A stretch of DNA of 45,106 nucleotides, from positions 1 through 45,106 of the forward strand of contig CAMYJX010000006.1 in NCBI GenBank assembly GCA_947258825.1. Reading direction: 5' to 3'. The DNA is from an uncultured Pseudomonadales bacterium (lineage in GTDB: Bacteria > Pseudomonadota > Gammaproteobacteria > Pseudomonadales > Azotimanducaceae). The notes under the pieces are model-generated. The model was not told where the DNA came from. It ran no database searches and saw nothing but the letters and a program-made list of their open reading frames with translations. Below, piece after piece: positions 33,127 to 41,681 of this stretch. Positions within the stretch are counted from its first letter, which is position 1; each line of letters opens with the position of its first letter. Position numbers and translations under genes: made by a program.

Positions 33127-34056
33127 ATGTACAGAATTTTCGTTTTCGCCGCTATGCTCGTCGGCTCGCTAATCGCTCACGCGGAAGACTGGTATCCATC
33201 TAAGTACGGGGCTGGAGACACCCTGGGCGCCATCAACAATCTTTCTGCCGAAAAGGTGCTGCAGGCCGCCCGCCTGATCAAAAAAGGCAAGTCCTACGCT
33301 CTGGGCGTGGAAACCGGGCCCGATTCGCCCGCTTACCCCCCTCGCCAGTACGCGCTTACCGTCTTGCAGCCGGGAGATGGAACGGGTGCCACCATGGGCA
33401 GCAACCGGGCAACCGGAAACGATGACATGGTTCTCTTGTGGATGGGCATCGGCAGTCAGATCGACGGCCTTGGTCACATGGGGCTGGAGCACCGCTACTA
33501 CAACGGCTTGAAGGCGACCGAGTTCGTCACCCCGACCGGGTTGAGCTCGCTCAGCATCGACAAGCTGCCGCCCATCGTAACGAGAGGCGTGCTGCTGGAC
33601 GTCGCCGGGCACCAGGGCAAGGCCATACTGGATCCCGGCACAGCCATCAACAGCAGCGAGATCAGGGCGGTCGCCGAAGCCCAGGGCGTGCAGATCGAGA
33701 AGGGCGATGTCGTGCTCTTTCACACCGGCTGGCTGAACGTAGCGGATTCCGACCCGGTGAGGTTCATGTCGGGAGAACCGGGCCTGGGCGTCGACGGCGC
33801 GCGCTATCTCGCCAGCCTGGGTGTGGTCGCCGTGGGTTCTGACAGCTGGGCCGTGGAGGTCATACCCCATGAGGATCCGAATCAGGCGTTTCCGGTGCAT
33901 CCTGAGCTGCTGGCAAAGAACGGCGTCTACATCCTGGAGAACATGGATACTCGCGCCCTGGCCGCGGACGGCGTGCACGAGTTTCTGTTCGTGCTGGGCC
34001 AGCCACGCTTCGTCGGTGCTGTTCAGGCGGTGATCAATCCTGTCGCCATTCACTAG
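33127..34056 (+). CDS. Exported cyclase-family (kynurenine-formamidase-like) hydrolase
   Basis: 309 residues from the ATG at 33127, behind GAAGGGG; the frame runs 14 codons further upstream. MYRIFVFAAMLVGSLIAHAEDW is a Sec signal peptide with an Ala-x-Ala-type cleavage site, so the enzyme acts in the periplasm. The metal-binding region reads GIGSQIDGLGHMGLEH (107-122). The smaller family members have H-x-G-T-H-x-D, while this larger subgroup carries Gln in place of His and keeps the Asp and the downstream His. VVLFHTGW and GSDSWAVEVIPHED are further family traits. Such enzymes hydrolyse cyclic amides, lactones or formamides; the substrate is unknown. Its stop overlaps the next start (TAGTG), making it the first gene of a coupled operon. 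Confidence 0.88.
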   Translation: MYRIFVFAAMLVGSLIAHAEDWYPSKYGAGDTLGAINNLSAEKVLQAARLIKKGKSYALGVETGPDSPAYPPRQYALTVLQPGDGTGATMGSNRATGNDDMVLLWMGIGSQIDGLGHMGLEHRYYNGLKATEFVTPTGLSSLSIDKLPPIVTRGVLLDVAGHQGKAILDPGTAINSSEIRAVAEAQGVQIEKGDVVLFHTGWLNVADSDPVRFMSGEPGLGVDGARYLASLGVVAVGSDSWAVEVIPHEDPNQAFPVHPELLAKNGVYILENMDTRALAADGVHEFLFVLGQPRFVGAVQAVINPVAIH

Positions 34057-35138
34057 TGGATCTGCTTCCGGAGAATCGCCCCAAGGTGGAGACGCACCTG
34101 CGGGCTCTTGGTTGGCTGGCTCCGGATGAACCGCTGTTGAGCCTCGCCCCGGCCGGGCCCGGCAACATGAATCGGACGCTGCGGGCGGCAACGCCCGTGC
34201 GAACGTTCATTCTGAAGCAGGCCGTTCCGTTCGTTGCCAGATACCCGGACATTGCAGCTCCGGTAAGCCGACTGGAGGTGGAGAGCGCCTTCTACGCCTC
34301 CGTCTCCTCGTGCCCCGCGCTGGCGATGCGCACGCCCCGAATTCTGGGTGAGGATCGATCAAACCACCTGCTGTGCATGACCGACCTGGGCCCAGGACCT
34401 GATTTTCTGAGCCTCTACCGGGAAGAAACCGCATCATCCGTTCGCACCGGCAGCTACGGCGCGCAATTGACGGCCGTCGTGTACTGGCTATGGAAGCTGC
34501 ATGCCCACGGAATTGGAATTGGCACTGGCCTTGAACAACCGTTTCAACGAACGCCCCAAGGGGCAGAAAAAAGCGGCGCGACGCAGGCCGCCACGCCAAG
34601 GGTGCTGGAAAACCGCGCAATGCGGGAGCTGAATCACGCGCACATCTTCGACATCCCGCTGCAGGTGAACAATGGCGTCGAGCTTTCTTCAGCGCTGCAA
34701 CAGATACAGCGTGCGTACGCGAAGGACAGCGAGCTCAAAGCGCGGGCACGGGCTCTTGGGGCCCTCTACCTGGGCGAAGCAGATCATGCGTCCGCCACGA
34801 CCCTGCTGCACGGCGACTACTATCCCGGCAGCTGGCTGAAGCACAAAAGCATGGGCGTCATGATCATCGACCCTGAATTTGCTTTCTTCGGCCCCCCGGA
34901 GTTTGACGTGGGCGTGCTGATGGCGCACCTGACCATGGCCGGCCTGGAGCAGGCAGAGGTGATGATGCTGATGCGAAGTTATGTGACGCCGCCGGGATTC
35001 AGCTATTCACTGGCCCTGGCCTTCGCCGGCATGGAGATCATCCGCCGTCTGCTCGGCGTCGCGCAGCTGCCTCTGACGGCGGACGAAGATTCGAAAAGCC
35101 GGTGGCTGCAGACGGCCAGATCCATGGTGACGGCATGA
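34056..35138 (+). CDS. Methylthioribose-kinase-like small-molecule kinase (APH fold)
   Basis: 360 residues from a GTG overlapping the previous stop. The N lobe has AGPGNMNRTL and FILKQAVP (Lys54 as the ATP-binding lysine). The catalytic loop is LLHGDYYPGSWL (251-261) and the metal loop is MIIDPEFAFFGPPEFDVGVLMAHL (269-292). HGDxxxGS and IDPEFAFxGPxxFDVG are traits of 5-methylthioribose kinase (MtnK) rather than of antibiotic kinases, although the protein is shorter than the roughly 400 residues of MtnK. It may phosphorylate methylthioribose, ribose or another pentose in the cytoplasm. Its stop overlaps the nucleoside hydrolase start (ATGA), suggesting that the kinase acts on the sugar that enzyme releases. 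Confidence 0.82.
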   Translation: MDLLPENRPKVETHLRALGWLAPDEPLLSLAPAGPGNMNRTLRAATPVRTFILKQAVPFVARYPDIAAPVSRLEVESAFYASVSSCPALAMRTPRILGEDRSNHLLCMTDLGPGPDFLSLYREETASSVRTGSYGAQLTAVVYWLWKLHAHGIGIGTGLEQPFQRTPQGAEKSGATQAATPRVLENRAMRELNHAHIFDIPLQVNNGVELSSALQQIQRAYAKDSELKARARALGALYLGEADHASATTLLHGDYYPGSWLKHKSMGVMIIDPEFAFFGPPEFDVGVLMAHLTMAGLEQAEVMMLMRSYVTPPGFSYSLALAFAGMEIIRRLLGVAQLPLTADEDSKSRWLQTARSMVTA

Positions 35139-36070
35139 AGTCGACCCATGACCATGGCCATGACCAGAAAGCGCGCACACGGCTTCTCATCGATACCGAT
35201 GTAGCGCTCGGCATCGAGGACCAAGGTCGGCCTCGAGATATCGACGACGGCTTCGCCATCGTCGAAGCCATCAACTCAGAGGACATCGACCTTGCCGGGA
35301 TCACTACGGTCTTTGGCAACGCCTCCCATGACAGCGTTTGTCGAGTAGCCAACGAACTCATCGCGCTGAAACAGTCGCGGGTCCAGGTCAGGCCGGGTGC
35401 GGAACATCCCCTGCCCCAGTCCGGACCCATGCCGCCCCCCAGCGAAGCGGTGGAATTTCTGGCAGAGAGCCTCAGTGAAGCACCCGCGCACCTGGCTGCC
35501 ATAGGGCCGCTGACCAACGTGGGGCTGCTGGCGTTCTATTATCCGGAACTCCTGAACCGCGCGCAGTCGCTGATCATCGTTGCCGGACGCAGCGAAGACG
35601 CCCTGTTCTTTATCGGCGACGCGGGTCCGGTTCAGGATTTCAACTTCGAAAACGACGTGCGTGCTGCCCGACTGGTGTTGGAAAGCGAAGTGCCAAAGAT
35701 CCTCATGGGTTTCGAGCTGACCAGCCAGGTAGTGGTTACAGAATCTGATCTGCAGGCCATCCATCAGGTGGGCACGGAAACCGCGGAATACTTCTATCGG
35801 AACTCCCTGAACTGGTGTCGCTGGTGGACAAGGGAATTTCCTGCCGACGCCGGCTTCCACCCCTGGGACTCAGCAACCATCGCCTGGCTCCAGCACCCGG
35901 AGTATTTCCGGCACCAGCAACGCGGCTGGAGAATTCGCGAGTCGGACAGAAACACCCAGTGGCTGGAATGCGACCCGAAGTATTCGGGCGGCACCGTGAC
36001 CTATTGCACCGGTTTCGCCGGAGACGGGGCACACAATTTCGTGCAAGACCTGGTGGGCGCCGTTTACTGA
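35135..36070 (+). CDS. Nucleoside hydrolase with an expanded N-terminal metal motif
   Basis: 311 residues from the ATG at 35135, overlapping the kinase stop. The calcium-binding signature, normally DTDPGxDD, is split here: LLIDTDVALGIEDQGRPRDIDDGFAI, with Asp20, Asp22, Asp35, Asp37 and Asp38. The remaining fold is kept: ITTVFGN, LAAIGPLTNVGLL, DFNFENDVRAARLVL, and the late FHPWDSATIAWL holding His and Asp. It should cleave an N-ribosyl bond to free base and sugar. Preference (purine, pyrimidine or thionucleoside) is not readable. Lying directly behind the MtnK-like kinase, it could release methylthioribose or another pentose for that kinase (inference). Confidence 0.87.
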   Translation: MKSTHDHGHDQKARTRLLIDTDVALGIEDQGRPRDIDDGFAIVEAINSEDIDLAGITTVFGNASHDSVCRVANELIALKQSRVQVRPGAEHPLPQSGPMPPPSEAVEFLAESLSEAPAHLAAIGPLTNVGLLAFYYPELLNRAQSLIIVAGRSEDALFFIGDAGPVQDFNFENDVRAARLVLESEVPKILMGFELTSQVVVTESDLQAIHQVGTETAEYFYRNSLNWCRWWTREFPADAGFHPWDSATIAWLQHPEYFRHQQRGWRIRESDRNTQWLECDPKYSGGTVTYCTGFAGDGAHNFVQDLVGAVY

Positions 36071-36083
36071 GGCACGTGCAGGC

Positions 36084-36116
36084 GCTCGGCACCGGCTCGG
36101 CACCGGCTCGGCACCG
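36084..36116. repeat. 11-bp perfect tandem triplicate in the operon spacer
   Basis: GCTCGGCACCG occurs three times without change (36084, 36095, 36106) in the 65-bp gap between the nucleoside hydrolase and the SDR gene. It ends about 7 bp before the GAGGAG ribosome site. The unit contains no stop codon, unlike several other arrays here. Confidence 0.92.
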
Positions 36117-36135
36117 TGCCTTGAGGAGTAACTTG

Positions 36136-36927
36136 ATGGGAATGCTGGAAAACAAAAGGCTGGTCATTACCGGCGCGGGCAGCGGCATCGGCAGGGCAAC
36201 GAGCCTTCTGGCCGCTCAGGAAGGCGCCAGCGTGGTGAACGTGGACATCGCGGATTCCGTCAAAGATACCGCGGCGCTGATCACAAGCTCAGGAGGCCGG
36301 GCGGTGGCGGTTCAGGCCGACGTCAGCGAAGAATCGGCGGTCATCGCTTTTATCGATCAATGCTTGGACGCCTTCGGTGGCATCGACGGGCTGTACGCCA
36401 ATGCGGGCGTCAGCGGCGGCCGGCAAACTCTGCAGGAGCTCACCGTGGATGACTGGCAGCGCACCCTGTCCGTCAATACCATCGGCGTCTTCCTCGCGGT
36501 AAAGCATGCTGCCGCCCATCTCGTCGGCCAGGGCAGCGGCGCCCTGCTGTGTACCGCCTCGGTTGCAGGGTTGCGCGCCAACGCGGGAGGCGTTGACTAC
36601 AGCGCCAGCAAGGCCGGCGTGATCAGCATCGTCCAGACCGTGGCCTACCAGCTCTACGGCACTGGCGTGCGGATCAACGCCGTCTGTCCGGGCCTCATCG
36701 AGACGGGAATGACCCGCCCGACCTTCGACCTGGCCAGGGAAAAAGGCCGGGAAGACCGCATCGGCCAGATCAACCCGACTCGCCGAGCCGGACAACCAGA
36801 GGAGATCGCCCAGATGGCCTGTTTTCTGTTGAGTGACAGCGCATCCTACGTGAACGGTCAGGCAATACCCGTGGACGGTGGCCTTTCCGCGTCCCATCCG
36901 TGGGCTTTTCCGAGAACGAAACCATGA
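36136..36927 (+). CDS. Short-chain dehydrogenase/reductase
   Basis: 263 residues from the ATG at 36136, behind GAGGAG; the long upstream frame is nucleoside hydrolase read out of phase. VITGAGSGIGRATSLLAA is the cofactor glycine motif and NVDIADS suggests NAD preference (acidic residue after the second strand). YANAGVSGG matches the NNAG position, CTASVAGLRANAGGVDYSASKAG gives the catalytic Ser-Tyr-x3-Lys, and the C terminus is YVNGQAIPVDGG. This is a classical SDR, and a sugar- or alcohol-oxidising role in the same pathway is plausible. Its stop overlaps the lipoprotein start (ATGA). Confidence 0.93.
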   Translation: MGMLENKRLVITGAGSGIGRATSLLAAQEGASVVNVDIADSVKDTAALITSSGGRAVAVQADVSEESAVIAFIDQCLDAFGGIDGLYANAGVSGGRQTLQELTVDDWQRTLSVNTIGVFLAVKHAAAHLVGQGSGALLCTASVAGLRANAGGVDYSASKAGVISIVQTVAYQLYGTGVRINAVCPGLIETGMTRPTFDLAREKGREDRIGQINPTRRAGQPEEIAQMACFLLSDSASYVNGQAIPVDGGLSASHPWAFPRTKP

Positions 36928-37802
36928 GGCATCTGACTGAACGACCCGTGCCGCCCCTGAAGCTGGATTCCCGCTTCAAGATCAGGGTTGCTGCTGCTCT
37001 GCTGACCGTCATGCTGCCAGTCACCGGTTGCTCGCCCGAGCCCGACGAGGCACGCTCATCCAGCGACGAAAACCTGTCGGCGGACACCGGGTCACCATCC
37101 GAGCCGTCCAAGGGCGCCGACAACCAGGGTGGTAGCGCGGAACCGCCGCCCATCGCCCCGGTTACCGGCGAGGTGCTGCTGGCGAGCGCGCCACAGGGAT
37201 GGGTGGAATCCGGCACGCTCATCAGCCCGGTGATGCGCATGGCGGAGTTCGTACCGGAGGAGCAGGCGGAAACCGTCGCGCAGGGGGAAGAAAAGGCGCC
37301 GTCGGGCGAGGCAACGACGCCTGCCCAAGCGGTTGAAGAGTCGGCGAACGAGGCGCCGGATGCGCAAGACCGCCCGGCTCGTCTGGACAGGCTGACCATC
37401 GAATCACTGTCCGGTGACCCGTTACCGGATCCCATCGACTTCGTGTTGAGCCTGAGCCGAGATCTGGCCCTGCGATGCGAAGGCTTCAGCGACTTCAACA
37501 TCATGACTGGAATGGAGAACAACTACGCCACTTCCGTGCGCCTGCTGGTCTGCCCCCGCTACAAAGGCCAGCCGCTGGGAGAGGTGCTGATGATAAAGGC
37601 CATCCAGGGCCGGGAGTATTTTTACACCGTTACCCGGGGCCGGCGGTTACCGGCATTCGAAGCTGGCGAACAACCCCTGACCGCCCAGACCACGGCTGAA
37701 TGGTCCGCTTACCTGAAATCCGTCGGCGTCTGTGACCCAAGGTGGCCGGAGCATCCCTGCCCAGACCACGTCAATACCTTCGGCGCTCCCCGCGCGGGCT
37801 AA
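36924..37802 (+). CDS. Lipoprotein of unknown function
   Basis: 292 residues from the ATG at 36924, coupled to the SDR by ATGA; a GTG at 36900 is also in frame. After a basic N terminus comes FKIRVAAALLTVMLPVTGC, a lipobox Val-Thr-Gly-Cys. A long acidic, Pro/Ser/Ala-rich low-complexity part follows (about 40-165). The folded C-terminal domain of about 120 residues has five cysteines (LALRCEGF, LLVCPRYKG, SVGVCDPRWPEHPCPDH). I recognise no family. As the last gene of the operon it may be a periplasmic binding or scaffold protein. Its TAA overlaps the stop of the convergent acyl-CoA dehydrogenase gene. Confidence 0.8.
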   Translation: MRHLTERPVPPLKLDSRFKIRVAAALLTVMLPVTGCSPEPDEARSSSDENLSADTGSPSEPSKGADNQGGSAEPPPIAPVTGEVLLASAPQGWVESGTLISPVMRMAEFVPEEQAETVAQGEEKAPSGEATTPAQAVEESANEAPDAQDRPARLDRLTIESLSGDPLPDPIDFVLSLSRDLALRCEGFSDFNIMTGMENNYATSVRLLVCPRYKGQPLGEVLMIKAIQGREYFYTVTRGRRLPAFEAGEQPLTAQTTAEWSAYLKSVGVCDPRWPEHPCPDHVNTFGAPRAG

Positions 37803-39535
37803 AAGGCGCTCTCATCCATGGCCATGACGCTGGAGCTGTGGGCCAGGACGGTCTGCTCGAGGGCTAGCGTTCTCGGCAGGATTCTGGCGAAGTAGAATTC
37901 GGCGCAGCGACGCTTCGCATCGCCAAACTGGTCCTGCGGCGCGGTCTCCGCCATGCGCGCCCAAAGCCACGCATAAAGCGTATACCCCACCAGATCCAGA
38001 TAGTCGGTGGCGGCCGAACCGGGGAGATCCGCATCCTGACGCGAGCGGCTGACCAGCTCCGCGGTTACTGCCTCCAGGCGATCCAGCGCCGCAATCAGCC
38101 CTTCCCGAAGCCCAGGGGGCACTGCTTCCGACCGGATGTTGCTCACCAGCGCATGGAGTGTGCTGCCAGCGTCCCGCAGCACCTTTCGGTTGATGAGATC
38201 CATGGCCTGAATACCGTTCGTTCCCTCGTAAATCTGGGCAATGCGGGCGTCACGCACGATCTGCTCGACACCCCACTCCCTGACGAAACCATGGCCGCCA
38301 AAAACCTGTTGAGCCAGCACGGCACATTCGAACCCACGATCGGTTAGAAAGGCCTTGGCAACGGGCGTGAGCAATTCCGACAGCGCCTGGGCGGCGGGAT
38401 CCGCCTTGTACTTGGCAAGGTCCAGCTGCATCCCGACGAACATGGAGAAAGCCCTGCCTGCCTCGGTGAGCGCGCGCACCGTGAGCAGCATCCGGCGGAC
38501 GTCACCGTGCACCAGCAGCGCATCGGCCGGCCCTTCAGGGTTCTGCGGCCCGGTTGCACTTCTGCCCTGCAGTCTTTCCGCGGCATAGCTCGCCGCCTGC
38601 TGATAGGCGAGCTCGCCCGCGCCGAGACCCTGCAGGCCCACCGACAGACGCTCGTAGTTCATCATGGTGAACATCGCTGCCAGGCCCTGGTTTTCCTCGC
38701 CGAGCAGGAAACCCACGGCGCCATCGTAGTTCATCACCGAGGTAGCGCTGGCGTTGATGCCCATCTTGTGCTCGATGGAACCGCTGGCAAAGCTGTTGCG
38801 CGTCCCCGGGTTTCCCGATTCGTCCGGGATGAACTTGGGCACAATAAACAGGGAGATGCCACGGCTGCCGGCGGGCGCATCCGCCAGCCTGGCCAGCACC
38901 AGATGCACGATGTTGTCCGCCATGTCGTGCTCGCCGCTGGTGATGAATATTTTGGTGCCGGTGATCGCGTAGCTGCCGTCGTCCGCAGGTTCCGCCCTGC
39001 AGCGCATGATGCCGAGATCGCTTCCCGCATGCGCCTCGGTCAGCGCCATTGCCCCCGTCCACTCGCCGCTGTAGAGCCGGGGCAGATAAAGGGCCTTCTG
39101 GGCTTCAGAGGCGTGGGCTTCGATGCAGATGGCGGCACCCACCGTGAGCGTGCCGTAAAGGTAAAGACTGCTGTTAGCAGCCCAGAACATCTCTTCGAGC
39201 AGGCAGCCGAGGAGTTTGGGCATGCCTTGGCCCTCATAATCCGGGTTGCCCGAAAGTCCCAGCCAGCCTCCACCGGCGAGCTCGGTAAAGGCCTCTTTGA
39301 AACCTTGCGGCGTGCGCACTTCACCATCCTGCCACTGACAACCCTGCTGATCACCGGACTGATTGAGCGGCGCCATCACCTGTCCGGCAAGTTTTCCGCC
39401 TTCCTCCAGAACGGCCCGGACCAGATCGTCCGAAAGATCAGCAAATTGAGGCATGTCGGCCCAGACATCCTGAACCTTGAAAACATCGAACAACAGAAAC
39501 TCCAGATCCTGTCGCGGCGCCTGATATTCCAGCAT
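37799..39535 (-). CDS. Acyl-CoA dehydrogenase (first of a tandem pair)
   Basis: 578 residues, the long type with an extra C-terminal domain. MALTEAHAGSDLGIMRCRAEP and YAITGTKIFITSGEHDMADNIVHLVLAR are the flavin-site regions, SGSIEHKMGINASATSVMNYD follows, and FGGHGFVREWGVEQIVRDARIAQIYEGTNGIQAMDLINRKVL carries the catalytic Glu in YEGT. It oxidises acyl-CoA to enoyl-CoA with FAD, and the chain length is not predictable. AAGGAG lies before the ATG. The gene follows a homologous gene on the same strand after 155 bp of tandem repeats. Its stop overlaps the convergent lipoprotein stop by 3 bases. Confidence 0.95.
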   Translation of the reverse strand: MLEYQAPRQDLEFLLFDVFKVQDVWADMPQFADLSDDLVRAVLEEGGKLAGQVMAPLNQSGDQQGCQWQDGEVRTPQGFKEAFTELAGGGWLGLSGNPDYEGQGMPKLLGCLLEEMFWAANSSLYLYGTLTVGAAICIEAHASEAQKALYLPRLYSGEWTGAMALTEAHAGSDLGIMRCRAEPADDGSYAITGTKIFITSGEHDMADNIVHLVLARLADAPAGSRGISLFIVPKFIPDESGNPGTRNSFASGSIEHKMGINASATSVMNYDGAVGFLLGEENQGLAAMFTMMNYERLSVGLQGLGAGELAYQQAASYAAERLQGRSATGPQNPEGPADALLVHGDVRRMLLTVRALTEAGRAFSMFVGMQLDLAKYKADPAAQALSELLTPVAKAFLTDRGFECAVLAQQVFGGHGFVREWGVEQIVRDARIAQIYEGTNGIQAMDLINRKVLRDAGSTLHALVSNIRSEAVPPGLREGLIAALDRLEAVTAELVSRSRQDADLPGSAATDYLDLVGYTLYAWLWARMAETAPQDQFGDAKRRCAEFYFARILPRTLALEQTVLAHSSSVMAMDESAF

Positions 39536-39556
39536 GCTTCGTTTCTCCTTGTAATC

Positions 39557-39699
39557 AGAGCCTTCAGCGAACTAAAGAGCCTTCAGCTTTCTTAAAGAGC
39601 CTTCAGCGGCTTAAAGAGCCTTCAGCGGCTTAAAGAGCCTTCAGCGGTCTAAAAAGCCTTCAGCGGCTTGGCTAAAGAGCCTTCAGCTACCTAAAGAGC
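39557..39699 (-). repeat. Tandem array of seven gene-end copies with stop codons between two acyl-CoA dehydrogenase genes
   Basis: Read on the minus strand, the upstream gene ends GCT-CTT-TAG. The same nine bases, GCTCTTTAG or GCTCTTTAA (one GCTTTTTAG), recur in seven units, each followed by a linker ending GCTGAAG. Most units are 19 bp; one is 20 and one 23. An eighth, cut copy (GCTCT) leads into the AAGGAG ribosome site of the next gene. Each unit carries both a TAG/TAA and a TGA. Almost the entire 155-bp spacer consists of this array. Confidence 0.93.
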
Positions 39700-41490
39700 C
39701 GTGAGCGCGTCATCGCTGACCTGGACGAGGCTGTCCGGACCGGCTTCGATGGCCTGCTTGTGGAAATCCTTTCTCGGCAGCAGCCGACTGAAGTAGAACC
39801 GGGCCGTCGCCAGCTTGCCCGCCAGGTACGGGTCGTCTTCTGACGCGTCCTGACGATGCTGCTGCTGTGCACGCCAGGCCGTTTCCGCAACCCTGGCCCA
39901 GCAGTAGGCCAGCGCCGCATAGCCACTGTAAAACAGGTAGTCCACCGCCGCAGCACCGAGCGCATCCATATCCTGCTGGGCGCTGGCACTCAATTCAAGC
40001 GTCAGCTGGCCCCACTCGTCGGCTGTCGCCGCCAGCACCGCCGCAAGCTCCGGAAGCGGCTCGCGGAGCGTCTCGGTTACCCGTTTGATCTCTTCCAGGA
40101 AGATCAGCAGCCCTTTGCCTTGGGTCATCAGAATCTTCCGCCCCAGCAGATCCAGAGCCTGAATCTGCGTCGTGCCCTCGTAGATGAGGGTGATCCTGGC
40201 ATCCCGCACATGCTGCTCTATGCCGGTCTCACGAATGAACCCGTGACCTCCATAGACCTGCACTGCCTCATTGACGGATTCGAAACCGAGCTCCGTGAGC
40301 ATACCCTTGACGATGGGCGTAAGAAAATCCAGCAGGCTGCCGGCGCGCTCGCGATCCGCGGCTTCGCCGTGCAGGAACCGGTCGGCGGTCTGAGCGGTGT
40401 AGTAGATGAGCGCCCGGCCACCCTCGGCAATCGCCCGCTGAGTGAACAGCATGCGTCGGACGTCCGGGTGAACAATGATGGGGTCAGCGGGCTTATCGGG
40501 AGCGACGGGGCCCTTGAGCGACCGCATCTGCAGACGCTCTGTTGCGTAATCCATCGACGAATGAAGCGCTGCCTGAGCCAAACAGACGCCCTGCAGGCCG
40601 ACCACGAGGCGCGCGGCGTTCATCATGGTGAACATGTACCGCATGCCCTGATTCTCTTCCCCAACCAGATAGCCCGTCGCCTGGTCGAAGTTCAGCACGC
40701 AGGTGGAATTACCGTGAATACCCATCTTGTTTTCGATGGACCCGCAACTCACCTTGTTGCGACTGCCATCAAGATCGAATTTCGGCACGACAAACATGGA
40801 GATGCCCCTGGTGCCCGCAGGAGCATCGGGGGTCCGGGCCAGCACCAGGTGAACGATGTTCGCGGCCATATCGTGCTCGCCGGCAGAGATGAATATCTTG
40901 GTCCCGGTGATTGCGTATCTGCCGTCGGCGCCTACTTCCGCACGGGTTTTCGCCAGACCGACGTCCGACCCCGCATGGGGTTCGGTGAGGCACATGGTGC
41001 CCGTCCAGGCGCCGGTGAGCAGCTTCGGCAGAAAGGCCTCCTTCTGCGCTTCGCTGCCGTGGGCATTTAGCGCATTGATGGCACCGCGGGAAAGCCCCGG
41101 ATACATGGTCCACGCCATGTTGGCACAGCACATCAGGTCCTCCAGGAACACGCTCAGGCTTTCCGGGAGACCCTGCCCACCATAGGCCGGGTCACCGATG
41201 AGGCCCGCCCATCCGAGCTCGATGTAGGTGGCATAGGCCTCTTTGAATCCGGTCGGCGTAAAGACCTCCCCCGCCTCAATCCGGCATCCCTGCTCGTCCC
41301 CACTTCGATTGATGGGCGCCAGTTCCTGTTCCGAGAAGCGCACGCCCTCATCCAGAACCGCATCGATGAGTGCTGCGTCCGGCGGTTCGCCGAACTCCCC
41401 GGGTTGGGCTCGGGACAGCGCCTGATAGTGACCGGCGAAGTCGAACACCTCGTGAATGAGAAAACGCATGTCTTTCAAAGATGACGGCAT
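39691..41490 (-). CDS. Acyl-CoA dehydrogenase (second of a tandem pair)
   Basis: 599 residues from the ATG at 41490, with AGGAGG five bases upstream; the frame extends nine codons further. MCLTEPHAGSDVGLAKTRAE, YAITGTKIFISAGEHDMAANIVHLVLAR, CGSIENKMGIHGNSTCVLNFD and YGGHGFIRETGIEQHVRDARITLIYEGTTQIQALDLLGRKIL match its downstream paralogue step by step, including the catalytic Glu in YEGT. An acyl-CoA dehydrogenase C-terminal domain closes the protein. The pair probably arose by duplication and forms one leftward unit for fatty or branched acyl-CoA breakdown. The last codons and stop are copied repeatedly in the spacer behind it. Confidence 0.95.
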   Translation of the reverse strand: MPSSLKDMRFLIHEVFDFAGHYQALSRAQPGEFGEPPDAALIDAVLDEGVRFSEQELAPINRSGDEQGCRIEAGEVFTPTGFKEAYATYIELGWAGLIGDPAYGGQGLPESLSVFLEDLMCCANMAWTMYPGLSRGAINALNAHGSEAQKEAFLPKLLTGAWTGTMCLTEPHAGSDVGLAKTRAEVGADGRYAITGTKIFISAGEHDMAANIVHLVLARTPDAPAGTRGISMFVVPKFDLDGSRNKVSCGSIENKMGIHGNSTCVLNFDQATGYLVGEENQGMRYMFTMMNAARLVVGLQGVCLAQAALHSSMDYATERLQMRSLKGPVAPDKPADPIIVHPDVRRMLFTQRAIAEGGRALIYYTAQTADRFLHGEAADRERAGSLLDFLTPIVKGMLTELGFESVNEAVQVYGGHGFIRETGIEQHVRDARITLIYEGTTQIQALDLLGRKILMTQGKGLLIFLEEIKRVTETLREPLPELAAVLAATADEWGQLTLELSASAQQDMDALGAAAVDYLFYSGYAALAYCWARVAETAWRAQQQHRQDASEDDPYLAGKLATARFYFSRLLPRKDFHKQAIEAGPDSLVQVSDDALTAL

Positions 41491-41681
41491 GATGCCTCCT
41501 GCAAGTAGCGCCGCCATGACGGCGCTGCAGCTGAGCGGTAATTGTTGTCCGCGGGTTGTCTTGCGAGTGGGGCGACCCGGATCAGGGCCAACGGCCGGAC
41601 TTATGCCCCAAGTCCGGACCCGGAAAGAGCGGGACCATACTTCGCGCCTTTCAGGCTGTCAAAGCCCGTGGCGCTGAAGGG

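Noticed and set aside
39856..41070. 404-aa plus-strand frame inside the acyl-CoA dehydrogenase gene
   Set aside because: Antisense shadow with His/Arg-rich composition and no ribosome site.
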